Shown piece after piece: positions 9,851-20,543 of a DNA stretch of 64,000 nucleotides; position 1 is the stretch's first letter; each line of letters starts with the position of its first letter. The notes below the pieces were generated by a model. It saw nothing but the letters and a program-made list of their open reading frames with translations, ran no database searches and was not told the origin of the DNA. The position numbers were made by a program, and so were the translations under genes. The stretch spans positions 806,001-870,000 of the forward strand of contig NC_050724.1 of the NCBI RefSeq assembly GCF_013402915.1. The letters are read 5' to 3'. The stretch is from Zygotorulaspora mrakii (taxonomy: Eukaryota; Ascomycota; Saccharomycetes; Saccharomycetales; Saccharomycetaceae).

Positions 9851-10354
9851 TTACACACTCAAAATATCGTCAAGCAATTTACGCTTCCAAGAATTCAAAT
9901 TTTTTAGAAGCTTGTCTTTTGTGACTATATTTCCCTCGTTAACAACTCGTAGATCTCTTTCATGAGTATACACATCTCTGCAATTGTGACACTGAGTGAA
10001 GGTAACAGTCTCTTTTACGGAATCGAGCCGTATTTGTAATATGTCACGCAATTGAATTAGCATTACCTCAATATCGTGTGAATCGTTCATTTGGCAGCTT
10101 TTGCGTATCATGTCATATGAAACCTCTCTGTAGCTTTCACTTAAAGATATGATAGTCTGCTTTCTCAATTTCATCAACATTAGCTCGGTGAGTCGTGAAG
10201 CCAATTGAGAATGAGAATTCAGATCATTAAAACTGCCGAATGCAAACAGCTCCAATACGTCTCTTTGCTCGGCGTTATCCTCTTTTAACCACAGGTGTTG
10301 GTAATGGAAAATGTTAGGATCTTCAAGTACTGATTTGAGCTCTTCGCTGAGCAT
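9851..10354 (-). CDS. CSN9: COP9 signalosome subunit Csn9
   Basis: From the first ATG at 10354 the protein has 167 residues (S. cerevisiae 162). The frame is open for 32 more codons upstream but only from a GTG. Family features visible are the start MLSEELKSVLEDPNIFHYQ, ELFAFGSFNDL, the PCI-like winged-helix stretch LRKQTIISLSESYREVSYDMI, and the end NCRDVYTHERDLRVV. Csn9 is a small Csn7-related subunit of the budding-yeast signalosome that removes Rub1 from cullins; S. cerevisiae mutants have altered pheromone response. It is divergent from NVJ3, as YDR179C is from YDR179W-A. Confidence 0.88.
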   Translation of the reverse strand: MLSEELKSVLEDPNIFHYQHLWLKEDNAEQRDVLELFAFGSFNDLNSHSQLASRLTELMLMKLRKQTIISLSESYREVSYDMIRKSCQMNDSHDIEVMLIQLRDILQIRLDSVKETVTFTQCHNCRDVYTHERDLRVVNEGNIVTKDKLLKNLNSWKRKLLDDILSV

Positions 10355-10518
10355 CAAGGCTTTGTCCTTTTGAGTCTTTTTTTTATTCAAACATGAGTTG
10401 ACACAACATATAGCAACTTCGGTTATTAAAGCCTTATAGACTCCACACACAAAACAAATGGAAAGTTATACAAAGATTCGGGACGGACAAAGGCATAAAG
10501 CAGGAACCAATTGACAAT

Positions 10519-11895
10519 ATGTCTGCTATTTTGTACAACACGAGCTCTTCCCTAGTACCAAAATTTCAGCGGCATGATCTTCTGAAGCACTCGAAAGAAT
10601 CATCTAATGTTCAACCAATTTCTAGATCGTCGACATTACTATCACCTCGCGATAGAGATTACCATTTGCAACAAGCTGGTGAATATAGTTCCAACGTACC
10701 ATTTCATAGTAATGCTATAAAAAATAGTACCGTGTATCTCAAAGAACTATGCTGTTCCATTTATCCCGATAAGATGAACAATGAAATTTGGAAGATAGAT
10801 AACAGTGCGGATCTAGCATGCCATGCCCTTTTCGCCTTAGTTTTGAAAAATTTTATCAGTTCATGGTATGGAACGAAGATCCCAACTTCAGATGAACAGT
10901 TTCTATCTCAATTATTTCTTACACTTCAAGATGCATTACTTCGCATTAAAACATGGAAAATAGACTACGAATCTCTTATCGCTGACGACATACCCATATT
11001 ATTATCCAATCACATTAGATCAATGAGGAAAGCTATGATGAATGAGAATGTTCTTGACCGCTATTGCGAGTTGATTAACTATCCAAAGGACTACTATCCA
11101 ATGGCTATAACGCATGTGATAAAGAGAGAATTGGAAAATGGATCTCTCTTGCAAGCTTCATTCCTGGATTCCTTTTTCGATATCCTTTTGTTTGAAAAGC
11201 TCACGGACAAGATTATTGAACCTTACTATATAATAAAGGCAATCTCTACTATATCTCGGGGTATATTGAGCCGACATTTTGCTGCAAAGAAACGGCAGAA
11301 TAAATGGTCAATTTCTGCAATTCCTCGATTTTACAGGGTCTTGAAGAAGTTCGTTCAGAATTTATTGCATTTGGGTCGCGGTGATGGTTTCAGAGTCAAA
11401 AACTCTCTACCGCTCACCTACAGGTATATATTTACATTCATTTCCAATGACATCTTAAAACTACCCGCTAGGCGACCTTATCTTTGCACAGTTGGCAAGA
11501 CATTACAGTTATGGGGTTCAAAATCCAAGACACTAGACGGTGTTTTTCATCGTTTATTTTCTGGAGCTCTCGAGGATTTTTTAATTAACCAACATAGAAT
11601 GGAGAAGCTGTTCTTATCCCTCAGACAAATGCTTTTCCCTAATGATAACCGCCTTGGTCCAGCCACGATAATACTCACTGGAGAAGCTTTTGAAAAGCTA
11701 AAAGTGGAATGCTCAGATAGTTTATGGGCTGTTATAAAACTATATAGAATCGACCTGTGGCTGGGGTTGAAAAAATGTGACACTAAAGAGTGGGTAGATG
11801 TGCTATGCAAAGATAAAAGATGTAACAAGGTATTGATATTCAAAATGCTGGATTGCACTTTAGCACACCTTCTCACTCTTGATAGCACAGATTAA
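10519..11895 (+). CDS. NVJ3: Nucleus-vacuole junction protein Nvj3 (PXA domain)
   Basis: The 458-residue soluble protein corresponds to YDR179W-A (463), a diverged paralogue of Mdm1 that joins it at nucleus-vacuole contact sites. A PXA-like helical domain runs from about residue 85 to 230, including LKNFISSWYGTKIP and the helices around YESLIADDIPILLSNHI. The C-terminal part (about 270-390) resembles the nexin C-terminal region, for example LPLTYRYIFTFISNDILKLP. No membrane segment or PX domain is visible. Assignment rests on length, domain appearance and position between CSN9 and SCC2. Confidence 0.85.
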   Translation: MSAILYNTSSSLVPKFQRHDLLKHSKESSNVQPISRSSTLLSPRDRDYHLQQAGEYSSNVPFHSNAIKNSTVYLKELCCSIYPDKMNNEIWKIDNSADLACHALFALVLKNFISSWYGTKIPTSDEQFLSQLFLTLQDALLRIKTWKIDYESLIADDIPILLSNHIRSMRKAMMNENVLDRYCELINYPKDYYPMAITHVIKRELENGSLLQASFLDSFFDILLFEKLTDKIIEPYYIIKAISTISRGILSRHFAAKKRQNKWSISAIPRFYRVLKKFVQNLLHLGRGDGFRVKNSLPLTYRYIFTFISNDILKLPARRPYLCTVGKTLQLWGSKSKTLDGVFHRLFSGALEDFLINQHRMEKLFLSLRQMLFPNDNRLGPATIILTGEAFEKLKVECSDSLWAVIKLYRIDLWLGLKKCDTKEWVDVLCKDKRCNKVLIFKMLDCTLAHLLTLDSTD

Positions 11896-12118
11896 ATCGA
11901 AAGCCAACCCATAAATACCAAGCAAAAGTTGATCGGCTTTTACAACTAGTGAAGTCAGTGGAGGCATCTTGTCAACTGGAATGCATGAACAACTACTAGA
12001 AGCATCTGGAGGACATCTCTAGTAGATGGTCCACTAGGTTCGATGTCAGTTGCCGTGTAAGGTCAACGTAGTTATTAAATCACTAAGAAGTCCAAGTATA
12101 TGTATTATACATTCTCAG

Positions 12119-12859
12119 TCAGATACTATTCCATTCTTCCAATAAAACTTTTCGGATTTCTTCAATGAAAGTTCCATCTTTATGAAGATACTTCGAATCC
12201 CAAAGGACCCCATTATTGTTATAAATCATCGGTATCAGATGCTTTCTTGTTTGTAATCCTATCATGGTGTGAATCGAGGCAGAGTGCAATGCAATCTGCT
12301 CTGGATTTGCCTCAACTATCTGTAATCCACCGAATTTAGCATCATTGAGAATCGGGGTTCCAACTGCTTCTGACATATGTCTTCTAATTTGACGCTTTCC
12401 TCCAGTTACCAACTCCAAAACCATACAGTTTTCGTCGAACCTCTTATATTTGGAGGTCATGCCAAGGCAAGATATCAATCCCTCATCTGGCAAATACTTT
12501 TCAGCAATTTTTCCATTTACCAGCGCCACATATCTTCTTGTCAGTTTGAAACCTTTATAACCGCCCTTCCTCAAGTTCTTACTGAATTGAATCGCAGCAT
12601 TCTTATTTCTGGCTATGAGCATTCCTCCGGTAACGCAAGCATCAAGACGATGCACCGTTCTCCATTCTGACGCAAACTTATCTGATGAACCACGTTCTTG
12701 TATTAATTGATCTAAAACAACCGGTGGCCTGTGTCTGTGAGGATAATGTCTGAACCAGGCATTAAGGTCACCAGGCTGAGAGAACATTCCATAAGGCTTA
12801 TTCACAATGAAGTAGTTGCTACATTCGTAAAAGATAGGAAGAGATTTTATGGATGCCAT
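12119..12859 (-). CDS. PUS5: Mitochondrial 21S rRNA pseudouridine synthase Pus5
   Basis: This 246-residue RluA-family pseudouridine synthase converts one uridine in the mitochondrial large rRNA (position 2819 in S. cerevisiae). The family signature HRLDACVTGGMLIARN lies at residues 70-85, with Asp73 the expected catalytic nucleophile. NYFIVNKPYGM near the start, ARNKNAAIQFS and the C-terminal GGKRQIRRHM motif complete the fold. No S4 RNA-binding domain is present. S. cerevisiae PUS5 is YLR165C, next to MAS1 and SHH4 on XII; here it is inserted between the chromosome IV genes NVJ3 and SCC2. Confidence 0.92.
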   Translation of the reverse strand: MASIKSLPIFYECSNYFIVNKPYGMFSQPGDLNAWFRHYPHRHRPPVVLDQLIQERGSSDKFASEWRTVHRLDACVTGGMLIARNKNAAIQFSKNLRKGGYKGFKLTRRYVALVNGKIAEKYLPDEGLISCLGMTSKYKRFDENCMVLELVTGGKRQIRRHMSEAVGTPILNDAKFGGLQIVEANPEQIALHSASIHTMIGLQTRKHLIPMIYNNNGVLWDSKYLHKDGTFIEEIRKVLLEEWNSI

Positions 12860-13146
12860 TTTATGGATGACTTCTTCGGGCCTATTCCGTGACCTTTGCT
12901 TATGCTGTAGAGCGCATCGCTCTATTTTATAGCTTTCAACATATACCGCCCCCGAACGAAATTAAAATCTTTCAACGTCAATTCAGTTGAAGAGTAGACA
13001 ACAAAAATAAGTTGGTGCATCGTGTGTACAGCTGCTTCAAGACTCCCGTTATTGTGGTAGATTCGTATAAGTTTATAAGACAGACCGTCTCGCATTCGTT
13101 TTGGATACATACTACTCTACAAAGTCATACAAACAAGTGGGCGGCT

Positions 13147-16100
13147 ATGTCAAAATACCCAGGCGAGAACACAAACTTGCCCAAAAACATTTTAGAATCA
13201 CTTTCTAATGTAGGACTTAACCATCTAGTACCCAAAGATGGCTTATCTGCAATGATTGATTCTCCACTCATAGCTTCTTTAGTACGATCGAGCGATTTGG
13301 ACACAATCACCTCATCTACTATGGGCACAGTACAAACCACTGGTATCCCCCTGGATACTATAGCTCATATTAATCAGGAAAAGCTGGTATTCAAAAGACC
13401 AAAGGCTCTTTCGCACAACGGGAATACGGAAGGGCAAAAAAAAAGTTTATTCGATGGCCTTTCATCTATTGCTAAATCATGCCTTGATCTCACCAATTGT
13501 GAGGTTGAAAGTGAGGATATAAGGTCTCTGCCTGTCGAGAACAATCAGAGTAGTGTCAAACGCAAGTATCTGGAGGAGAAGAAACCAGGGCCAGACACCT
13601 GTCTAGACTTGGGATCATTTACGGCGAACAAGCGATCTCATGTAGGATCCACAGTCACAGTCAATAATCTGGAATTGGGAGCCCAATACATTTCTAACTT
13701 ACACGGTTTGGTCGAATGTATTAATGAGGGTCCTGCAACAAGTATGAGCAAGATCGAGACTTGGATTCCTGTAGGTGATAATATATACGTTTTGAGTGAA
13801 AAGTTTCTTACCACACTTCAAATGACACTTAAGAATATAGTCGCTATCCCAAACTCTTGGAATAAAGTCGAAGTTGAAATTTTGGTTAAATTACTTGAAG
13901 TTTTGGTTGAAAATATTAAGATTTCATCCGCATTTGAACGTCAACGAAGTAATGATGTGCTGAGTAGTGTTTCACATTTATCATGCACCGCTATCTTTAT
14001 AATTCTACAATCTGAAAACAATGACAGACGGCTGTTGAAGGATGAATATGTGTTGGCACCCACAAACTTCATTAATGAGGCTTTCGAAAACCTGAAGGAA
14101 AAGGCAAAAGATTGTGGAACAGTTAAGGACCAGTTGATATCTCTCTGTGGATCAATAAGTTCATTTTCCGGTTTTCTGAAGAAAAGACCATCCATCGACG
14201 AGGGGTTAATGACTAGAATCGTTTATTCAATTTGCAACATGCTAATGAGCAATGACTTTGAATCATCTGCAAATTTGCAAGTTCAAACTTATAAAGAAAA
14301 CATAAGATCTATAAGCACAGAGATTCTGGTGACGGTATTCAGTCTTTTTCCAGATCAGAGAGAGTTTATAATTGAGGAACTAGTCACAAACATTGAGCGG
14401 CTGCCTACGAAGAGGACGCAAAGGCGCTTAAAAAAAATTGACTCTGAAACTTATGTCACAGATTTTACGTTTACAATAATATCTATGCTTGAGTTACTGA
14501 ACTCTTATGAATCATGTCGGAGTATATCCAAGAACGATGAGAATTTCATTGATCTATTAGAAGAAAAATACAAAAAGAGTAATCATTACTTGGAATATTA
14601 CACCAATCGGATCAGTGAGACTATTCTTCACAAATGTATCCACAGTTTTGCGAAGCATCGTCATTCTTTGGAAAACTATATCCAAGATTTGATAGCTTTA
14701 CTCCCATATCCAACCTGGTCCCTTTCCCAGTACTTACTTAGCGGTATAATGAAAAAACTTCTGCTAGTGCTAAACTCCAGTAATCAGCAATCTGCCAATA
14801 TCGAGACAGTTGTTCTGCAAATGGTAGGAAGTGTGGGTGCATCCATTTTTGATATCAAATGTAAGACATTGCCAAATCAAGGTAGCAATTCCATTCAACT
14901 ATGCAACTATCCCGATCTCCTTCCTCAATATTTGAATTCTTTTCAGGAATGCCTTAACTTCACCGTCTTGAATTCTAGTCGAAGATCTGCAACAGAAATC
15001 CTCTGGCATCAAAGACTGGGAGTGCTTCTCAGTTTATGGGGATATACAAAGGAAGAAAAGGAGGAAAACACCAAGGTTGGTCAATTAATTATGGAAAAGA
15101 TTGCAAGCAGCTTTGAGATATCAGAACTATCTAATTACACTGATAAAAGAAACTGCAATTTTGGAGACATTCAATATCATTATAACTCCGTTCTGCATAC
15201 TTTAGAACTCTTGAATCTTTACGAAGCATATTTGAAAACTGTATTGTGTCTACTGGGAAGTGAGAAGATAAAGGTCAGATCAACGGCCATCAAGTGTCTT
15301 TCCATGCTAGCTAGTAGGGACCAAAATATTTTATCGAGTCCAAGGGTGAAAAACACAATAGAAAAGGCACTTTCGGAATCGTCCGCTTCTGTAATAGACG
15401 CAATTCTAGATTTGATCGGCACTGGATCTTCTTCCGTAGAGTTTTACAAGCAAATCAATATGAACTATGATCACGAAAGTATATCAGTTAGGAAGCACGT
15501 TCTCAGAATGAACAAAAAGATATATGACGATTCTAGAGACAGAGAGATTAAGGTATTTGTGGCTTCAAAAATCTTATTAAAGATTGAGGATGAAGAAGAT
15601 GCAATTATAGAGATGGCGAAGAGTGTGTTACTTGAGAAATGGATATTACCAATAGCGAGTGAAGAGTCATCTGAGGTGCAAGTGGAAATTTGTAAAGATG
15701 TCATTTCTGTGATGTCAGGAGTCTCAAACGTTAATGAAAAGGGTGCTCAGCATTTTGAGTGGTTTTTGAATTTTTTTTTGTTGAATAAAGCAATGCATAC
15801 ACCTGCCAGATACAATTCCATTATTCGATGCCTAAATCAATTGACGAATATTTTGGTCCAGTACATCGTAGATGTTCAGGAAACAGACTCCAAATCGAGG
15901 GAACAAGAAGGTGCACGCACAGATTATCTCAACCTCTTAGCAAAATTCAGCGACTGTTATGTTTCTTTCATCACTAAAGATCACATTATTGCACTTTATC
16001 CATATTTACATTCTGATTTCTCATCCGATCTCCACTATTATATTCTTCTTGTTTTCAAAAATACAGTTGAGAACTTGGGAAGCTTCAAGCCGAAATTTCT

Positions 16101-17589
16101 TTACGAATTAGAAACCACACTGCTTAGCAGACTGCCAAGGATGAACGTAAAAGAAATTGATCAAGCAATGCCTTTAATATGGCACGTTTCCAACAAAAGA
16201 GGAGATATTTCCAGATTAACAAGGGCATGCTCTTCCTGCTTTCAGCATTTAAATCCATATATCAAGCAGGCAAACATGCATACGGTTATCGCAGTTGAAG
16301 GAAAACTTCAACGACTCCTATATCTAGCTACTGGATTTGCTCGATTTTGCAACTTTGGCGGCAAAAGTCAAAAACCTCAATTTGTCAATGACGATGAATC
16401 AGTTTATGCATATGTAGCCAAGTGCTTACTTGTACTATCACGAGAAGGAATACCTCATCTTATTAGGAGAATGGCTATAAAAAACCTCTCACAGCTTTGC
16501 TGCGCGCATCCTAAGTTGTTTAATTCGAAGCTAGTATTAGAGCTTCTTGACAAGGAGCTAGAAGAAGGGCAGATGGATGTAAAACTTGTGATACTGGAGA
16601 GTCTTTACGATTTCTTCACTTTAGAGGAGAGAAAATCGATCAAGAAAGTTGGTGTCAAAAGTTCTGTTTCGTCAAATAAAGCGTTAAAAGCAAAAGTCCT
16701 TCACGAAAGAAAGGCAGAAACTGTCAATGACGGCATATGTTCGGCATTAGTGACTCGGTTTTTAAAAAGCGTACTACAAATATGTCTTTTAGAGGACATA
16801 AGAAGCTCATTGGTTGCAGTGAGGCTACTGAAATTAGTGTTGCAATATGGATATACAAACCCATCGCACTGCATCCCTACCATAATAGCGTTAGTAGGGT
16901 CCACGAATGCATACATGAGCTTTGTAGCTGAAGAAATAATGAACGAAGTATTCCAACGATACGAGACTATGGTCTTTGCAGGTATTTCGCAGGGTATAAA
17001 ACTTTGCCTTGAGTACTCCAAAACACTAGAGAAAGAATTTTTCTACAAAAACAATACGTTCTTGTATAAGGTGAAAACAATTGTCGATAGCGGTAAAAAG
17101 TACTCGTCAAAGTTTTTCAAGACCGTTCTAAGAGTTCTCAAAATCCATTTTGATCATATTATGGGCACCCAGTGCGATATGGAGACAAAAGATGCCATAA
17201 TATTTCTTGTTTCAAATTTGTGCACGTTTCAAACCATCACACAACATGAAATAGTGCTATTGCTTTGGGAAATAGATTTGGCATCTGAACAGTTTCGGGA
17301 GGCAATAACCGATACTTTAGTTGAAAACTCGAAGAAAAAGGCTGATGATTCATTAATAAATGTCGCTACAGTTGAAAAATGCTTACGAGAAGTGAGGTCT
17401 TATCTTATACTGCTATATGGCATTAAGCCGGAGTCCATGGTCAATGTGCAAGAAGATTTCGAGCTCAAAAATAAGGAGCTCACAGTTCAGAATTCAGAAA
17501 TGTCTTTCATTCCTAATTTGATTGCAATGACCAGTGATCCAATGATAGAAGAAAAATTGACAGAGTATGATAATCATTCAAATGCATGA
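13147..17589 (+). CDS. SCC2: Cohesin loader subunit Scc2
   Basis: The 1480-residue protein (S. cerevisiae 1493) with Scc4 loads cohesin on chromosomes and stimulates its ATPase. The N-terminus MSKYPGENTNLPKNILESLS and the following VPKDGLSAMI match the Scc4-binding region. A poorly conserved, serine-rich segment (about 80-180) is followed by HEAT-repeat helices to the end. Conserved stretches include LPTKRTQRRLKKI, IKVRSTAIKCLSMLASRDQ, DSSARDREI-like helices, LYELETTLLSRLPRMNVKEIDQAM (cited in parts) and LKLVLQYGYTNPSHCIPT. The frame continues 45 codons upstream from a TTG without any ATG, so 13147 is taken as start. It shares a 287-base divergent promoter with PUS5. Confidence 0.96.
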   Translation: MSKYPGENTNLPKNILESLSNVGLNHLVPKDGLSAMIDSPLIASLVRSSDLDTITSSTMGTVQTTGIPLDTIAHINQEKLVFKRPKALSHNGNTEGQKKSLFDGLSSIAKSCLDLTNCEVESEDIRSLPVENNQSSVKRKYLEEKKPGPDTCLDLGSFTANKRSHVGSTVTVNNLELGAQYISNLHGLVECINEGPATSMSKIETWIPVGDNIYVLSEKFLTTLQMTLKNIVAIPNSWNKVEVEILVKLLEVLVENIKISSAFERQRSNDVLSSVSHLSCTAIFIILQSENNDRRLLKDEYVLAPTNFINEAFENLKEKAKDCGTVKDQLISLCGSISSFSGFLKKRPSIDEGLMTRIVYSICNMLMSNDFESSANLQVQTYKENIRSISTEILVTVFSLFPDQREFIIEELVTNIERLPTKRTQRRLKKIDSETYVTDFTFTIISMLELLNSYESCRSISKNDENFIDLLEEKYKKSNHYLEYYTNRISETILHKCIHSFAKHRHSLENYIQDLIALLPYPTWSLSQYLLSGIMKKLLLVLNSSNQQSANIETVVLQMVGSVGASIFDIKCKTLPNQGSNSIQLCNYPDLLPQYLNSFQECLNFTVLNSSRRSATEILWHQRLGVLLSLWGYTKEEKEENTKVGQLIMEKIASSFEISELSNYTDKRNCNFGDIQYHYNSVLHTLELLNLYEAYLKTVLCLLGSEKIKVRSTAIKCLSMLASRDQNILSSPRVKNTIEKALSESSASVIDAILDLIGTGSSSVEFYKQINMNYDHESISVRKHVLRMNKKIYDDSRDREIKVFVASKILLKIEDEEDAIIEMAKSVLLEKWILPIASEESSEVQVEICKDVISVMSGVSNVNEKGAQHFEWFLNFFLLNKAMHTPARYNSIIRCLNQLTNILVQYIVDVQETDSKSREQEGARTDYLNLLAKFSDCYVSFITKDHIIALYPYLHSDFSSDLHYYILLVFKNTVENLGSFKPKFLYELETTLLSRLPRMNVKEIDQAMPLIWHVSNKRGDISRLTRACSSCFQHLNPYIKQANMHTVIAVEGKLQRLLYLATGFARFCNFGGKSQKPQFVNDDESVYAYVAKCLLVLSREGIPHLIRRMAIKNLSQLCCAHPKLFNSKLVLELLDKELEEGQMDVKLVILESLYDFFTLEERKSIKKVGVKSSVSSNKALKAKVLHERKAETVNDGICSALVTRFLKSVLQICLLEDIRSSLVAVRLLKLVLQYGYTNPSHCIPTIIALVGSTNAYMSFVAEEIMNEVFQRYETMVFAGISQGIKLCLEYSKTLEKEFFYKNNTFLYKVKTIVDSGKKYSSKFFKTVLRVLKIHFDHIMGTQCDMETKDAIIFLVSNLCTFQTITQHEIVLLLWEIDLASEQFREAITDTLVENSKKKADDSLINVATVEKCLREVRSYLILLYGIKPESMVNVQEDFELKNKELTVQNSEMSFIPNLIAMTSDPMIEEKLTEYDNHSNA

Positions 17590-17611
17590 AGGGGATTCAT
17601 GGAGAAAAGTC

Positions 17612-18808
17612 TCATTCCTGCCTTCTCCTTTTTCTTCTCATAGGTGGTGTATGAACGGTCGGAAGGAGACTAGGAGGGCTAAGCTTCTTCGGAAGGCTTT
17701 CAAGATTGCGACTATTTACTTTGATTGAGATTCTCTTTACAGGAAGTCTCAAATGTGAGTCATTTTGGGATTCAAGGCACATGGAGGGTTCTCCTTGGGC
17801 CATGATTTTATCAGCTTTTAGGTACAATGGCATGGAAAATTTGCGTTTGGCTACCGCAATCTGATTTGGAAGTTGAGCGTAGTATTCGAATTTGGCCGGC
17901 GCACTTTCCATACTTCTATTCCATCGCTTCCTTTCTTCTTTTGATACTCTGATTACATATGGTGGAATGAGAGGTTCGGCTACAATGGCATATTTTGTAA
18001 GCGGCGCTTTTGGAGTGGCTGTCAACTGAATGATCAACGAGCCTCGAAATTGTTTCCTCCTCTTTTGGCGCCGATGCTGTTTAATATCTTCCACATCCAT
18101 GTCCTCCTCATCTTCGTCAGACGAGCTGCGGTAATTAATCAACAGCTTTCTATCAATCTTTTTATAAAGCTTTGGCCAGTCTCTTGAGGGATCCAGTTTA
18201 CCAGTTTTATAATTTCTTGCTAAAACATTACAGCGGGTTTTCATTATCTCAAATTTTTCCAAGACAGATTTAATATATTTCTGAGTCTGTTCCTTTTTTC
18301 TTGAAATTTCATTATCATCATCGAGATCTGTTATGACCGTGATCTTTCGGAGTGTAGTAAGCCATGTTGCCAAGTCAAGTTTTTCATACAACAAGTGTAA
18401 CCTCTCTGCCTCATTTTCCCCTTGCATCAACTCTGTCTCGAGCATACGGTTTTCCTGTTTAAGCATTTTCTTATGAAATCCCTGAAAAATATCATCAGGT
18501 AGACTATCTTCTCGATCTTTGGCATTTTGCTGGTTAAGCTGATGATCTTCAATTTCCAAAATCATATTTGTGATAGATCTTGTCGTATCTTCCAGTCCAT
18601 CCAATGCATCTACCTCCTCATTACCTTGTGTTGTCAGGGAATCATCAAGTGGCGTTTTGGCACTTTTTGGTAGTCCTCTACTAATTATCTTCAAAGATTT
18701 TGTTGGTGCGATTTTAAACTCATCAACGTCGAAATCATATTTTTCCTCGAGATTTTTCACAGCGTTTGTGGAGCGAAGAGATCGAATCACATTAGATGTT
18801 CGTGCCAT
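17612..18808 (-). CDS. SAS4: SAS histone acetyltransferase complex subunit Sas4
   Basis: Sas4 (398 residues; S. cerevisiae 481) bridges Sas2 and Sas5 in the SAS-I complex that acetylates histone H4 lysine 16 and opposes Sir spreading. The N-terminus (RTSNVIRSLRSTNAVKNLEEKYDF) and the central helical block around LYEKLDLATWLTTLRKI and LDPSRDWPKLYKKIDRKLLINYRSSS fit the family. An acidic patch (SSDEDEEDMDVED) and basic tail follow. It is convergent with SCC2 with only 22 bases between stop codons and divergent from CDC1, the YDR180-182 order. Confidence 0.87.
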   Translation of the reverse strand: MARTSNVIRSLRSTNAVKNLEEKYDFDVDEFKIAPTKSLKIISRGLPKSAKTPLDDSLTTQGNEEVDALDGLEDTTRSITNMILEIEDHQLNQQNAKDREDSLPDDIFQGFHKKMLKQENRMLETELMQGENEAERLHLLYEKLDLATWLTTLRKITVITDLDDDNEISRKKEQTQKYIKSVLEKFEIMKTRCNVLARNYKTGKLDPSRDWPKLYKKIDRKLLINYRSSSDEDEEDMDVEDIKQHRRQKRRKQFRGSLIIQLTATPKAPLTKYAIVAEPLIPPYVIRVSKEERKRWNRSMESAPAKFEYYAQLPNQIAVAKRKFSMPLYLKADKIMAQGEPSMCLESQNDSHLRLPVKRISIKVNSRNLESLPKKLSPPSLLPTVHTPPMRRKRRRQE

Positions 18809-19030
18809 AGCCAGCCTACTAGGGAGCCCTGTTATATATAATACGTATCGATTTCCCTTTTTACATCATCAATCTGCTTCTCTTTTTATAAATACTTAGC
18901 GCGCGAGTCGTTTCTCCAAGAATCACGAAATATCAAAACTTTTGAGGGTGTATGCAAAACAACAGAACCTCTTCAGGACTTTGCGAGGAGTTGAAAGGTA
19001 AACAACAAGTGATAGGCTGTTGTTGGCAAG

Positions 19031-20458
19031 ATGAAATTTAGGACACGAGTCAAGGAGAAACTCCCTCTTTATAAAGAGGATGATGCCCTTCATACAGCGT
19101 CACCCAGAAAGAAAGGTGCCACCCGACCAAAATGGAAATTCTATTGGAGGCATCTATTTATGCTACTGTGTATGTGGATCATGCTGATCAATTATTATGA
19201 GCGAACTGTAGTGAAACGAGTAATAAAAAGATGCGAATGGTCGAAGTGGGAGAAGTGGCCAAGTGATGTGAATTCTCACAGAGTTGGATTGTTTGCCGAT
19301 CCTCAAATAATGGATGCTCACTCATACCCCAATAGACCATGGATCATCAATTATTTCACTCGCGTAATCTTAGACACATACCATAAGAAAAACTGGAAAT
19401 ATGTGCAGTATCTTTTAGAACCAGATACAAATTTCTTTTTGGGTGACCTTTTTGATGGCGGTAGAGAGTGGGCCGATGAAGAGTGGCTAGGGGAGTACGT
19501 AAGATTCAATGAAATATTCCCCAAGGTTCCTTCAAGCCGAACAATCATGTCGATTCCTGGGAATCACGATATTGGATTTGGAAATACAATAAGGGAAGAA
19601 AGTCTTGACAGATTTTCGACATATTTCGGGGAACCATCATCATTTTATGATATCGGCAATCACACCTTTGTCTTATTAGATACAATATCTTTATCAGACG
19701 AGGCAAATCCGGACGTTTCAGCTGTGCCAAAGAGTTTTTTGAATGACTTTGCCACAGGGGACCATCCATTGCCGAAGATCCTGCTCTCTCATGTTCCTCT
19801 TTACAGGAATCCGGAACAGCAAAAATGTGGCAATCTTAGAGAATCAAAAAAGAATTTTCCTCTCCAACAAGGTGAGCAATATCAAACGGTTATAGACTTA
19901 GAACTATCTCAAGAAGTTTTATCCATGGTAACGCCTGTTATTTTATTTTCCGGCGATGACCACGACTACTGTCATATCACACATTCATACCATTCGGATG
20001 GTATAACGAAATCTGCAGAAGAGATAACTGTGAAATCATGTGCCATGAATATGGGTATAGAAAGACCGGCAATACAATTACTATCTCTTCACAATCCCCT
20101 GGAAGATTCATCTAGGTCGTCCACAACATCCTTTGAAACAGATATTTGTTATTTGCCTGACCCATATAAGCCGCTTACGATGTATGCCTTAATGCTGCTA
20201 TTCACCATTGGTTGGTTGGTCTACATGTGCATTTTTCCAAAGTCTTTCAATAAGTTGGTTGCTAATAAAATGGGAAGAGGCCACAGCAAATCAGTTTCAG
20301 CCTTGCCACTACCTGTGAGTTCCAAATCTTCTGTCCAAAGTGCATCATCTGTGTACACTGTACAGGAGACCCCTAAATCCGGAAATGTACTATTAAACGC
20401 AGCCATACTGTCCATCATGGTGTTATGTGTTTTCTCATATTATTACGCAAGCATTTGA
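19031..20458 (+). CDS. CDC1: Mn-dependent ER phosphoesterase Cdc1
   Basis: This 475-residue integral membrane protein (S. cerevisiae 491) is a metallophosphoesterase that, in S. cerevisiae, removes ethanolamine phosphate from the first mannose of GPI anchors. A membrane segment near residues 40-55 precedes the luminal catalytic domain. All five metal motifs are intact: GLFADPQIMD, FLGDLFDGGREW, PGNHDIGFG, LLSHVPLYR and SGDDHDYCH. C-terminal hydrophobic segments lie at about 391-412 and 453-473. It is divergent from SAS4 and ends 85 bases before the convergent SEC10. Confidence 0.95.
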   Translation: MKFRTRVKEKLPLYKEDDALHTASPRKKGATRPKWKFYWRHLFMLLCMWIMLINYYERTVVKRVIKRCEWSKWEKWPSDVNSHRVGLFADPQIMDAHSYPNRPWIINYFTRVILDTYHKKNWKYVQYLLEPDTNFFLGDLFDGGREWADEEWLGEYVRFNEIFPKVPSSRTIMSIPGNHDIGFGNTIREESLDRFSTYFGEPSSFYDIGNHTFVLLDTISLSDEANPDVSAVPKSFLNDFATGDHPLPKILLSHVPLYRNPEQQKCGNLRESKKNFPLQQGEQYQTVIDLELSQEVLSMVTPVILFSGDDHDYCHITHSYHSDGITKSAEEITVKSCAMNMGIERPAIQLLSLHNPLEDSSRSSTTSFETDICYLPDPYKPLTMYALMLLFTIGWLVYMCIFPKSFNKLVANKMGRGHSKSVSALPLPVSSKSSVQSASSVYTVQETPKSGNVLLNAAILSIMVLCVFSYYYASI

Positions 20459-20543
20459 CTTGCATCGAGATGTGCCTTTATCGCTTTTCTATTATACGTA
20501 CTATAGAATTGAAAATTTTATTATCCAACTTCATGACCTCTTT

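Noticed and set aside
13012..13146. 45-codon N-terminal extension of Scc2
   Set aside because: Opens at a TTG, contains no ATG, and the protein aligns to the family from the ATG at 13147.
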